In this document: one piece after another, positions 1 to 6,675 of the stretch | Layout of the letters: each line of letters begins with the position of its first letter | How positions within the stretch are numbered: position 1 is the stretch's first letter | Assembly (NCBI RefSeq): GCF_002001205.1 | Contig: NZ_MUNZ01000126.1 | Span: 1 to 39,875, forward strand | DNA length: 39,875 nucleotides | Reading direction: 5' to 3' | From: Hydrogenophaga sp. A37 | GTDB taxonomy: Bacteria > Pseudomonadota > Gammaproteobacteria > Burkholderiales > Burkholderiaceae_C | The notes under the pieces: generated by a model | The model's input: the letters and a program-made list of their open reading frames with translations, nothing else | Told to the model about the DNA's origin: nothing | Database searches by the model: none | Translations under genes and position numbers: made by a program

Positions 1-567
1 CTGCAAGGCCACGTTGAACTGAACGGGCTCAGCAACCGCATGCGGTGCTACTGCCAGGACTGTCAGGCCTTTGCGCGGTTTCTGGGCTCGACCGACCAGG
101 TGCTCGACGCCCAGGGCGGTTCGGACGTGATTCAGCTCGCGCCGCACCGCATCAAGATCACGCAGGGCGCGGCGCATCTGGCGGTGATGCGCCTGTCCGG
201 CGAAGGCATGTTGCGCTGGTACGCCGCGTGTTGCCGCACCCCGGTGGGCAACACCATGAACAGTCGCAACATGCCCTTCACCGGCCTGCTGGCGCAGTGC
301 CTCGACAGTGCGCCGCTGGAGGCCGCGTTCGGCCCGGTGCAGGGCAGCGTCAACACCGCGAGCGCGATCGGCGAGCCCAAGCCGCAGGCCTTCGGCATGG
401 GCGGTGCGTTGCTGCGCATCCTGGGCATGGTGGCAGGCAGCCGCCTGTCGGGGCGCTACAAAGACACGCCGTTTTTCACCGCATCCGGCGCGCCGGTGGC
501 CGAGCCCAAGGTGCTCTCCGCCGAGGAGCGTGCCCGCCTGCAGCCCACCGCGCCCGGTCGCGGCTGA
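1..567 (+). CDS. DUF6151 / GFA-like zinc protein, C-terminal part
   Basis: The reading frame is open from the first base of the window, so the start codon lies upstream. The visible 188 residues contain a CYCQDCQ cluster near the window edge and an ACCRTPVGN motif about 60 residues later. These resemble the paired cysteine motifs that bind zinc in the glutathione-dependent formaldehyde-activating (GFA) fold, and the overall sequence fits the DUF6151 family. No substrate is known for that family and I do not assign one. The stop codon is 5 nt before the next start, so it probably shares a transcript with the WYL regulator. Family call moderately sure; function unknown. Confidence 0.75.
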   Translation: MQGHVELNGLSNRMRCYCQDCQAFARFLGSTDQVLDAQGGSDVIQLAPHRIKITQGAAHLAVMRLSGEGMLRWYAACCRTPVGNTMNSRNMPFTGLLAQCLDSAPLEAAFGPVQGSVNTASAIGEPKPQAFGMGGALLRILGMVAGSRLSGRYKDTPFFTASGAPVAEPKVLSAEERARLQPTAPGRG

Positions 568-572
568 AGACC

Positions 573-1283
573 ATGCGCCGCGCCGACCGCCTCTTTGCCC
601 TGGTGCAACTGATCCGTGGCCGGCGCCTGTCCACGGCCGCCTGGCTGGCGGGGCGGCTGGAGGTGTCGGCGCGCACGGTGTACCGCGACGTGGCCGACCT
701 GCAGGTGCAGGGGGTGCCCATCGAGGGCGAGGCCGGCGTGGGCTACCGGCTGGGCAAAGGATTCGACCTGCCGCCGCTCATGTTCACGGCCGACGAGGCC
801 CGCGCGCTGGCCGTGGCCACGCGCATCGCGCAGCAGTGGCTGGATCCGGCGCTGGCGCTGGCCGCGGGCGACGCCATGTCGCGCGTGTTGTCGGTGCTGC
901 CCGGGGTGGTGCGCACCGAGGTGGAGAAGATGCCGCTGCTGGTGCCACCGCTGAGGCTCGATCCCGGGGTGGCGCGGGTGCTGCAGGTGCTGCGCGAGGC
1001 CGCGCAGACGCGCACGGTGCTGGAGCTCGACTACCGTGACGTGAACGAACAGCCCAGCACCCGCGCCGTGTGGCCGCTGGGCTGCTTCTTCTGGGGCAAG
1101 GTGTGGACGCTGGCCGCCTGGTGCGAAACCCGGCAGGCCTTTCGCAGCTTCCGCGCCGACCGCATCCAGACCGTGCGCCCGCTGCCGCGCCGTTATGTGG
1201 ACGAGCCAGGCAAGACGCTGGCCGACCTGCTGCGGCAGGTCCAGGCCGAGGGAGCGCGAGAAGGCGGGGCCTGCCCGTTCTAG
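573..1283 (+). CDS. YafY-family HTH/WYL transcriptional regulator
   Basis: A 236-residue protein. Residues 1-60 form a DeoR-like winged helix (RRADRLFALVQLIRG, then a recognition segment with SARTVYRDVADL). The C-terminal half is a WYL-type effector domain with the conserved W-P-L-G-F-WG run around LGCFFWGKVWTLAAWC and the closing FRSFRADRI. The ATG at 573 is chosen because it begins exactly at the helix-turn-helix, whereas the much longer upstream extension of this frame only shadows the preceding gene. Regulators of this class commonly sit beside the gene they control, so the DUF6151 gene upstream is the natural candidate target (inference). It converges on the roadblock operon, with 10 nt between the stop codons. 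Confidence 0.88.
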   Translation: MRRADRLFALVQLIRGRRLSTAAWLAGRLEVSARTVYRDVADLQVQGVPIEGEAGVGYRLGKGFDLPPLMFTADEARALAVATRIAQQWLDPALALAAGDAMSRVLSVLPGVVRTEVEKMPLLVPPLRLDPGVARVLQVLREAAQTRTVLELDYRDVNEQPSTRAVWPLGCFFWGKVWTLAAWCETRQAFRSFRADRIQTVRPLPRRYVDEPGKTLADLLRQVQAEGAREGGACPF

Positions 1284-1293
1284 TGCGTCAGCG

Positions 1294-1650
1294 TCACAGC
1301 TGCAGCAGGGTGGGCTCCAGCTGCAACGCCATGCGGCGCGCGGTCCAACGCAGCGCGCCCGCGTGGCTGTGGTCGTCGCACACCAGCAGCAGCACATGGG
1401 TGCCGTGCAGCTGGGTCAGGTACCAGACCTGGGTGTCGGACCAGATCAATTGCTCGACCCAGGGGCGCTGGCCCAGCGCCGCCAGCGCCTCTTGCCCTGC
1501 CTGCGTCAGGCTGGCGGCAGCGGCGGCGGCCACGTCGCCGTGCAAGGCGCCCGCCGACGCCATGAGCAGGCCATCGGCGGTGGCCAGCACCGCGCCGGCG
1601 CTGCCGGGGCACTCGGTGATCTGGTCGAGGATGTCCTGGATGTCGGGCAT
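1294..1650 (-). CDS. Small roadblock/LC7-like protein, last gene of GTPase operon
   Basis: A 118-residue protein with the alternating beta-alpha pattern of a roadblock/LC7 (MglB-like) domain: a helix (MPDIQDILDQITECPGS), the strand pair AGAVLATADGLLMASA, a long Ala-rich helix, then strands ending HVLLLVCDD and a final helix. The start ATG is 1 nt after the TGA of the upstream winged-helix/roadblock gene, which implies translational coupling. Roadblock proteins dimerise and act as GAPs, GEFs or scaffolds for Ras-like GTPases such as MglA; the MglA-like GTPase encoded in the same operon is the likely partner (inference). Sequence similarity is low, so the fold assignment rests on pattern and context. 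Confidence 0.65.
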   Translation of the reverse strand: MPDIQDILDQITECPGSAGAVLATADGLLMASAGALHGDVAAAAAASLTQAGQEALAALGQRPWVEQLIWSDTQVWYLTQLHGTHVLLLVCDDHSHAGALRWTARRMALQLEPTLLQL

Positions 1651-1651
1651 G

Positions 1652-2155
1652 TCAGTCGACCAGCAGCGCGTGCAGGCTTCGCACCAGACCCACGAGGGCC
1701 TCGTGGTTGACCAGCGCCGAGGAGGTGGTGTGCAGCCGGCAGGGGCGGCGTCCGATGTAGAGCGGCATGGCCCGGACCATGGCGTGCCGAAAGGGCTCAA
1801 ACCCGGCGGCCAGGCCCTGGGCGTCGTCGCCCGCCACGCCATGGCTCGCCAGGCACAGACCATCGGGGTCGGCCAGCACGGCGGCACCGGCCGTGTCGTC
1901 GCAGAGCCGCTGGAGCTGCCGGTGGATGTCGGCGGCCGGGTGACCCGGTGCGCGCGGCGCCGCCGGTGTGCCAATGGACACGCGGATGCTGCCGAGTCGA
2001 TGCAGGCCGAACAGCGAGCGCGCCACCTCGCCGCGCGACAGGCCGGTGCTCTGGCTCAGCCACCCCACGTCCACCTCGGTGGCGTTCTGAGGCTGCCGCA
2101 GCAGGGCCCGGAACAGGCGTTGATCCGGCTGCCGCGCATCGGGGGCCCGCGTCAT
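1652..2155 (-). CDS. Winged-helix / roadblock fusion protein
   Basis: A 167-residue protein. Residues about 8-60 look like a winged helix (RLFRALLRQPQ, then VDVGWLSQSTGLSRGEVARSLFGLHRLGSIRVS, with a helix-turn-helix around LSQSTGLSRGEVARSL). Residues about 72-165 look like a roadblock/LC7 domain (HRQLQRLCDDTAGAAVLADP, DGLCLASHG, then the closing helix LVGLVRSLHALL). The start is uncertain: the frame is open upstream to the preceding gene but has no ATG before 2155, and the Shine-Dalgarno there is weak. The fusion suggests a protein that couples GTPase status to DNA binding, or an arrangement in which the winged helix serves as a protein-interaction module, as in some dynein-like regulators (inference). 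Confidence 0.65.
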   Translation of the reverse strand: MTRAPDARQPDQRLFRALLRQPQNATEVDVGWLSQSTGLSRGEVARSLFGLHRLGSIRVSIGTPAAPRAPGHPAADIHRQLQRLCDDTAGAAVLADPDGLCLASHGVAGDDAQGLAAGFEPFRHAMVRAMPLYIGRRPCRLHTTSSALVNHEALVGLVRSLHALLVD

Positions 2156-2222
2156 CCACTCGGTGATGCCCCGGGGCTGGACGTGCAGGTGGCGGGCGGG
2201 CGGTTCATGGGTGTCGCCAGGC

Positions 2223-3332
2223 TCAGCCGCGCTCGCAGCGCGGGCAGCCGACCTGCCCGAGCCGGACGTGGAAACGCACGGTGCTGCCCGCGGCGATCTC
2301 GGCGCCGCAGTGGTCGCAGACCGTGCCCTCGTCCAGGGTCACGGTGTCGTAGCGCTCGGTTTCAATGACCTGATCGCCCATGCGCCGGGGCCAAGGCGCG
2401 TGTTTGACGATGTCGGCGCGGAAGTGTTCTTCGTAGCGGCGCCAGCCCGCCATCTGCTCCGGCGTCAGGCCCTGCTCGCGCTGGGCCTGGGCCATCAGGC
2501 GCTGGCGGTGCTCGAACAGCGTGTCGGGGATGACCATCCAGTGGGGGGCATTTTTCGGGCGCTCGCCGATGTAGACGTTGTCGCCCGTCATGCACTGCAT
2601 GAGAAACGCATGCTGCTTGCCGATGACCCGCTCCATCGAGACCCGCTCGAAGAAGGGCTGAAGCAAAGGGTCGGCGTACACCTTCTGGTAGAAGGCCTCC
2701 AGCACCCGCCGCACCAGTCGGCCGTGGTCCAGCAGATGCCACTGCGCCGGATCGGGTTCGGGTAAAAGGGCTTCGCCCTCGGGCTCCAGCGGGAACGGTC
2801 CGCGCAACTGGAAGTCGGCGCCGAACAGCGCGTCATCGGCAAACGCAGCCTGGGGCAGCACATCGTGTGCCACCTCGGCCTGGATCAGCCCCTGTGTATC
2901 GTCCCGCCCGGTCAGGCGGACGGTGACCGGCGCCGGGAACGGGCCATCAAAAATCTGGGCCGATTGACCGACGATGAAGGCCAGTTCGGTGGCGCTCTCG
3001 AACCAGAGCACCGACCTGCCGTCGGCCAACTGTTCGCGCCCCACCAGCATGCACGGGGTCAGCATGTCCGCGGGCGATGAGGGGGCCAGGCTCAGGGGGC
3101 CGGAGGGCTTGCACTGGCAGGCCAGCACATAGCCTGCCGACTGAAGATGGGCGGGCAGTGAGCGGGCGGCCTCGGCCGGCGCGGTGCCGTCCTGCACCTT
3201 GACCAGGCAGCGGCGGCAGACGCCACTCTTGCACGAGAAGTCGATCGCCACGCCGGTGCGCACGAAGGCGTCCAGCAGGCTCTCGTTTTCGCGGCAGCGA
3301 AGTGACCGCCCCTGGTAATGGATCGGGTGCAT
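2223..3332 (-). CDS. Ferredoxin - barrel - truncated globin - zinc ribbon fusion
   Basis: A 369-residue four-part protein. Residues 1-80 are a plant-type 2Fe-2S ferredoxin with Cys34, Cys39, Cys42 and Cys72 in the order CKSGVCRRC and LACQC. Residues about 90-185 resemble the flavin-binding barrel of ferredoxin reductases (ending LRGPFPLEPE), but I see no RxYS flavin motif and no NAD(P) domain. Residues about 203-311 match a truncated haemoglobin: FYQKVYADPLLQPFFE, then KQHAFLMQCMTGDNVYIG, with His264 (NAPHW) the likely proximal haem ligand. Residues 339-366 are a zinc ribbon (CDHC and CPRC). It lies 7 nt from the roadblock gene upstream. An O2/NO or redox sensor feeding the GTPase module is inferred. 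The domain reading is solid; the combination is unusual. Confidence 0.85.
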   Translation of the reverse strand: MHPIHYQGRSLRCRENESLLDAFVRTGVAIDFSCKSGVCRRCLVKVQDGTAPAEAARSLPAHLQSAGYVLACQCKPSGPLSLAPSSPADMLTPCMLVGREQLADGRSVLWFESATELAFIVGQSAQIFDGPFPAPVTVRLTGRDDTQGLIQAEVAHDVLPQAAFADDALFGADFQLRGPFPLEPEGEALLPEPDPAQWHLLDHGRLVRRVLEAFYQKVYADPLLQPFFERVSMERVIGKQHAFLMQCMTGDNVYIGERPKNAPHWMVIPDTLFEHRQRLMAQAQREQGLTPEQMAGWRRYEEHFRADIVKHAPWPRRMGDQVIETERYDTVTLDEGTVCDHCGAEIAAGSTVRFHVRLGQVGCPRCERG

Positions 3333-3339
3333 GACGGGC

Positions 3340-3735
3340 TCAGGCTTGCGCCCAGAGGGCCGCCAGATCGGTCGCGACCCGGCGGGTCTCCAGAATCAGG
3401 CGCCCGAGGTTGGCTCGGGGGGTGGCGGCCACGGCCAGCACGGCCGAGTCGCCCCCGTGGGTCAGCAGCAGCGGGCCTTGCTGGCCGTCCAGAATGATCT
3501 GGCGCAGATTGCCGCGGTCCACTTCCTTGCTGGCACGGGCCGCCAGCGCCAGCAGCGAGGCGCACATGGCACCGAAGCGGTCCGGGTCGGTCCCCGAGGA
3601 CAGCAACGAGGCGACGGTGATGCCGTCGCGGGTCACCACCGCCGAGGCTTCCACCTCGGCGAGGCTCGAATGGAGACCGCGCAGGACGGCCCGGGCCCGA
3701 CTGGCAAGGGCTTCTTGGGTCAATCGGGTGTTCAT
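3340..3735 (-). CDS. Roadblock/LC7 domain protein
   Basis: A 131-residue single-domain protein with a typical roadblock layout: N-terminal helix (LASRARAVLRGLHSSL), strands EASAVVTRDGITVASLL, a long helix (FGAMCASLLALAARASKEVDR), then strands LRQIILDGQQGPLLLTH and SAVLAVAATPRANLG, and a closing helix. This is the clearest MglB-type member of the four roadblock-like proteins in the operon. Family members form homodimers that bind Ras-like GTPases. The stop is 17 nt from the preceding gene and the next gene starts 7 nt later, so they are co-transcribed. Likely a GAP or scaffold for the MglA-like GTPase (inference). Confidence 0.85.
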   Translation of the reverse strand: MNTRLTQEALASRARAVLRGLHSSLAEVEASAVVTRDGITVASLLSSGTDPDRFGAMCASLLALAARASKEVDRGNLRQIILDGQQGPLLLTHGGDSAVLAVAATPRANLGRLILETRRVATDLAALWAQA

Positions 3736-3752
3736 GGGCCGTCCTCAGCCGA

Positions 3753-4160
3753 TCACAGAGCGGCTTCGACGGCCGGCACGGCCGAACGCGCCTTGGTCAG
3801 CACCATGCCCAGGTTGGCGCCCTTGCGGCAGACGAAGCAGACCACCTGTTGCTGGCGCTTGCTGCGCAGGAACACGTGAATCAGGTTTTCGCTGTTGACG
3901 ATGATTTCCTGGAAGTAGTGGTGGTCCACGCTCTCGGGCAGGCCGCGCGCCTTCTTGAACACCTTCTCAATGGCCACGACGTTGGGGCCCTGGAAGAGGT
4001 CGGACGTGGCCGCGGCCAGCATGTCGAACACCTCGGAAGGGTGGGAGTCGACGGTCTTGATGCTCAGCACCATGCCGGAGGCCAGGTCCACCATGCCGGC
4101 GGCCAGGCACTCGGGGATGCCGGTCATGGCGCGCTGCAAGGTGTCGTCAAGTTTGTTCAT
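3753..4160 (-). CDS. Roadblock-like protein
   Basis: A 135-residue protein related in layout to roadblock/LC7 domains: MNKLDDTLQRAMTGIPECLA helix, AGMVDLASGMVLSIKTVD hairpin, a helix (FDMLAAATSDLFQG), strands including YFQEIIVNSENLIHVFLRSK and QQVVCFVCRKGANLGMVL, and a C-terminal helix. Similar free-standing proteins occur beside small GTPases in proteobacteria. The start has a good AAGGAAAT-type Shine-Dalgarno (AGGAAATT on the minus strand just upstream). It lies 15 nt downstream of the ABC-phosphatase gene. Its divergence from the 131-residue neighbour suggests heteromeric rather than redundant roles (inference). Confidence 0.75.
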   Translation of the reverse strand: MNKLDDTLQRAMTGIPECLAAGMVDLASGMVLSIKTVDSHPSEVFDMLAAATSDLFQGPNVVAIEKVFKKARGLPESVDHHYFQEIIVNSENLIHVFLRSKRQQQVVCFVCRKGANLGMVLTKARSAVPAVEAAL

Positions 4161-4175
4161 GGGGAGAATTTCCTT

Positions 4176-5540
4176 TCAGGGGAATCGTTTTTGTGGATCG
4201 ACCATTGCCCAAGGTCGTGAGGGGGAATACGGTCGCCGGCTGAGAAAGTCGGCGAAGCCAGACAGGAACGCCGTCTGCGAGGGGGACTGGATCATGGCGA
4301 CGTCCAGGCGGCGGACGCGGTCGATGCTCTCGAGTGCGGTGCGTCGGCCGTTGCCTTGCCAGAGCCAGTAGGTGGCCAGCAGGGTGCCCGTGCGCCCCAG
4401 GCCGGCCTTGCAGTGCAGGGCCACCACTTCGCCCGCCCGCAGCCACTGGTCGATGTCGTTGCACAGCGCGGCCGCACCGGTCAGGGTGGGCGCCTGCATG
4501 TCGGGGATGGGCAGGCTGGCGCACTGGATGCCGAAGCGTGCGGCCAGCGCCGCTGGAAACGCCTGCTCGGTCAGGCTCACCAGCCGGGTGACACCGACGT
4601 GGCGCAGTGCGTCCAGATCGTCTTCGGTTTCCCGGATCAGGCCCGGCCAGGGCGTGCCCGCCAGTTGCCCGGGCAACAGCCAGGCAAACCCGCGTGGGCC
4701 ACTCGCCGCGCTGATCAATTGGGATGGGCTGGGGGGAGGCGGGGTCGGCACAGTGGGGTCATCGTGACCGGCGTTCGAATCCGCTGCATGCGGAAACTCC
4801 GGACAGGAGCCGGTGCGGATGAACTGGCGCGCTGCCTCGCTCTGCGGGCTGTCGAAAAATGGCTCGGTGGGCGCGCTTTCCTGGGTCTCTCCGCTCGCGA
4901 TGAGCACCACATGCTGGGCCAGTCGGCGGGTCAGCCGCAGGTGGTGCAGCACCAGCAGCATGGCTTGCTGGCGGGCGGTGTTTTCGATGAATTCCGCCAG
5001 CGTGTCGGCTTCGTGTTCGCTCAGGCCGGTGGTGGGCTCGTCGAGCATCAGCAAGGCCGGTCGGCCCAGAAATTCACGCAGGATGGCGATCACCCGCTGT
5101 TGCACCAGGCTCAGATCCAGGACCGAGGCCTGCAGGCAGTCCATGACCCATGCCTGACCCAGGTCCTCGGTGATCTGCCGCAAACGCTCCAGCTGCTGCG
5201 CACGGGTCAGCCGGGAGCGGTCGGGCAGGCCGGTCAGCAGGTTGTCCAGCACGGTGGACACCAGCAGCTGGGCCTTTTGCACCACCAGCGCCGGCTGGTT
5301 GTCAGAGGTTCGTGCGGTGCCCTGGTACTGCGCCTGGCCCCAGACGCGCAGGCTGGGGTTGTTGTCGTTGTAGCCGGCCAGGGTGCGCAACAGAGACGAC
5401 TTGCCGGTGCCCGCCGGCCCAAGCAGCACGGTGCAGCCTTGCGCGGGCACGTCCAGGTCGATGCCACGCAAGACCACGCGGTCGCCGTAGGCCAGACCGA
5501 ATCCGCGCAGACGCAGGGTCGGCGTCATGGTGGGGCTCAC
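4176..5540 (-). CDS. ABC ATPase - tyrosine/dual-specificity phosphatase fusion
   Basis: A 454-residue protein from a GTG start at 5540. Residues about 9-230 are an ABC-type ATPase: Walker A at 41-48 (GPAGTGKS), a degenerate signature LSLVQQR at 143-149, Walker B LLMLDEP ending at Asp167-Glu168, and an H-loop in LVLHHLR. A low-complexity Pro/Ser linker follows. Residues about 300-445 are a protein phosphatase with the CX5R P-loop HCKAGLGRT (Cys377, Arg383) and a plausible general-acid Asp in IPDM. No membrane segments and no permease gene are nearby, so it is unlikely to be a transporter. GTG 5540 is preferred over ATG 5528 because GAAGG sits 7 nt upstream and because it begins exactly where the 66-bp repeat ends. 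Confidence 0.82.
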   Translation of the reverse strand: MSPTMTPTLRLRGFGLAYGDRVVLRGIDLDVPAQGCTVLLGPAGTGKSSLLRTLAGYNDNNPSLRVWGQAQYQGTARTSDNQPALVVQKAQLLVSTVLDNLLTGLPDRSRLTRAQQLERLRQITEDLGQAWVMDCLQASVLDLSLVQQRVIAILREFLGRPALLMLDEPTTGLSEHEADTLAEFIENTARQQAMLLVLHHLRLTRRLAQHVVLIASGETQESAPTEPFFDSPQSEAARQFIRTGSCPEFPHAADSNAGHDDPTVPTPPPPSPSQLISAASGPRGFAWLLPGQLAGTPWPGLIRETEDDLDALRHVGVTRLVSLTEQAFPAALAARFGIQCASLPIPDMQAPTLTGAAALCNDIDQWLRAGEVVALHCKAGLGRTGTLLATYWLWQGNGRRTALESIDRVRRLDVAMIQSPSQTAFLSGFADFLSRRPYSPSRPWAMVDPQKRFP

Positions 5541-5606
5541 TGGGGTACCTTCGCCCTGCGGGCTGCGGTGCGAGCTAGCTTGGGAACGGCCCGGCGCGGC
5601 GCTCAT
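5541..5606 (-). repeat. Family B 66-bp linker repeat, copy 1
   Basis: Reads ATG plus 21 sense codons (MSAAPGRSQASSHRS..) with no stop, directly into the GTG start of the ABC-phosphatase gene. Its ATG overlaps the TGA of a short upstream frame (ATGA), and its 3' end carries the GAAGG that serves the downstream start. Length and sequence match the tandem copies at 11519-11650. Confidence 0.85.
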
Positions 5607-5670
5607 GCCAGTTGCTCCACCGTGCCCAGCGCGATCCACTGCGCATGCGACGGCACAGCCGGGGACACCG

Positions 5671-5741
5671 CCGGGCCGGCTTTGCCGGACGGCTGGTGTC
5701 GCCCCCTGGGGGGTCGCGCGCAGCGCGGCGGGGGGAGCCTG
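5671..5741 (-). repeat. Family A palindromic intergenic repeat
   Basis: Starts immediately after the GTPase stop codon (read on the minus strand: CCGCCGCGCTGCGCGC, then CCCCCCAGGGGG, then CCGGCAAAGCCGG). The same three-part structure recurs at 8921, 9061, 12674, 14006, 15466, 20044, 21607 and 24056. Each part is self-complementary, so the transcript would form serial hairpins. Confidence 0.8.
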
Positions 5742-6299
5742 CTACCCATACCGGTGCAGCATTTCGAGCATGGACGCCACGGTGAGCACCAGCGCTTGAA
5801 GGCCCCTTTTCTCGCGGGCATCGACCGGGAGCACCGGGATCACGCAGGCGGGAAAACGGTCTTCGCGTTCCCGCAGGCGCCGGCGATAGATGCCGAGCGA
5901 CACCTCGGGGAGCAAGTCGACATGCGTGACGCCGACAGCGAGTGGCAGCTTGCGGCCCACCAGGCGCTCGCCCAGGCGGTCCATGAAGTGATCAAGATCT
6001 TCCAGGCGGCTCACGCGGCTGTGGTCCACGAGCAGGATGACGGCCCGTGCCTGTTGCAGCAGGATGTCCCACATGAAGTCGAAGCGGTCCTGCCCGGGGG
6101 CGCCGATCAGTCGCACCTTGTCGCCGGAACCCAGCTCCAGCACGCCTGCATCCATGCAGACGGTGGTGTTCTGTTTGTAGGCGGCCGTCTCGTCGGTGGC
6201 GCGCTCGTCCGTGTCGAGTACATCGATGTCCGACAGGGTCTGCACGGCCATGCTCTTGCCAGCGCCCACCGGGCCCATGAACAGGACAGAGCACTCCAC
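5742..6299 (-). CDS. MglA-like small Ras-family GTPase
   Basis: A 185-residue soluble GTPase. The P-loop is GPVGAGKS (residues 9-16), a switch-I Thr lies in QNTTVCMDAG, G3 is GAPGQDRF (66-73) where canonical Ras proteins have DxxGQ, and G4 is THVD (125-128) in place of NKxD. These departures are typical of the bacterial COG2229-type GTPases related to MglA. The start is GTG at 6299, 1 nt after the TGA of the preceding gene, so translation is probably coupled. Bacterial relatives work with roadblock proteins as GAPs or co-GEFs, and four such proteins are encoded downstream in the same operon. The cellular process is unknown. The stop codon adjoins a family A repeat that may have trimmed the C-terminus. 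Confidence 0.88.
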   Translation of the reverse strand: MECSVLFMGPVGAGKSMAVQTLSDIDVLDTDERATDETAAYKQNTTVCMDAGVLELGSGDKVRLIGAPGQDRFDFMWDILLQQARAVILLVDHSRVSRLEDLDHFMDRLGERLVGRKLPLAVGVTHVDLLPEVSLGIYRRRLREREDRFPACVIPVLPVDAREKRGLQALVLTVASMLEMLHRYG

Positions 6300-6300
6300 C

Positions 6301-6675
6301 TCAGTGCGCTCCGGCGGCCAGCAATTTTTTCCGGAAGCGATCCAGAAAACCAGTCACTGAGGGTGAGACCTCTTTCGGCGGCGGGGTCTCATGCTTCTTC
6401 TCCAGCTGGATGGCCGGGGCACCGTCGCTCAGATGCCCGTGGAGGTGGAGCATGTCCACGACGTGCTGGGCACGTTCGCGTGGCATGTCCAGCAGGCGGT
6501 GGATCAAGGGCGCCCCCGTGGGCCGGACCGCCAGCAGGGCGCAGACACGGATCACGTCGGGGATCAGGCTGTCCGAGACGTGGCGCAGGTCGGGCCAGGA
6601 GCGCAGACGCAACACGGCGAACTGGGGGCCGAGCTGGGACGTGGCGTTGGTGGACAGAAGACGGCTGTGTCGCAT
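6301..6675 (-). CDS. Unrecognised protein, first gene of GTPase operon
   Basis: A 124-residue protein. Residues about 15-85 look mainly helical and could form a winged-helix-like domain (LRSWPDLRHVSDSLIPDVIRV, LLAVRPTGAPLIHRLLDM, ERAQHVVDMLHLHGHL). A Lys/Pro-rich linker (EKKHETPPPKEV) leads to a short basic helix at the C-terminus (VTGFLDRFRKKLLAAG). I do not recognise a family. The stop is 1 nt from the GTPase start, so the two are translated in tandem and probably interact. The ATG at 6675 is the first in frame; no strong Shine-Dalgarno is visible. It lies about 180 nt downstream of a candidate sigma-70 promoter. Confidence 0.7.
   Translation of the reverse strand: MRHSRLLSTNATSQLGPQFAVLRLRSWPDLRHVSDSLIPDVIRVCALLAVRPTGAPLIHRLLDMPRERAQHVVDMLHLHGHLSDGAPAIQLEKKHETPPPKEVSPSVTGFLDRFRKKLLAAGAH

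Noticed and set aside
45..572. N-terminal extension of the WYL regulator
   Set aside because: This stretch is the +2 frame of the DUF6151 gene; similarity to WYL regulators starts at ATG 573.
5543..5639. Longer start for the ABC-phosphatase (MDRAGHGG..)
   Set aside because: The added residues are encoded by the family B repeat and by the ghost frame; GTG 5540 has the Shine-Dalgarno.
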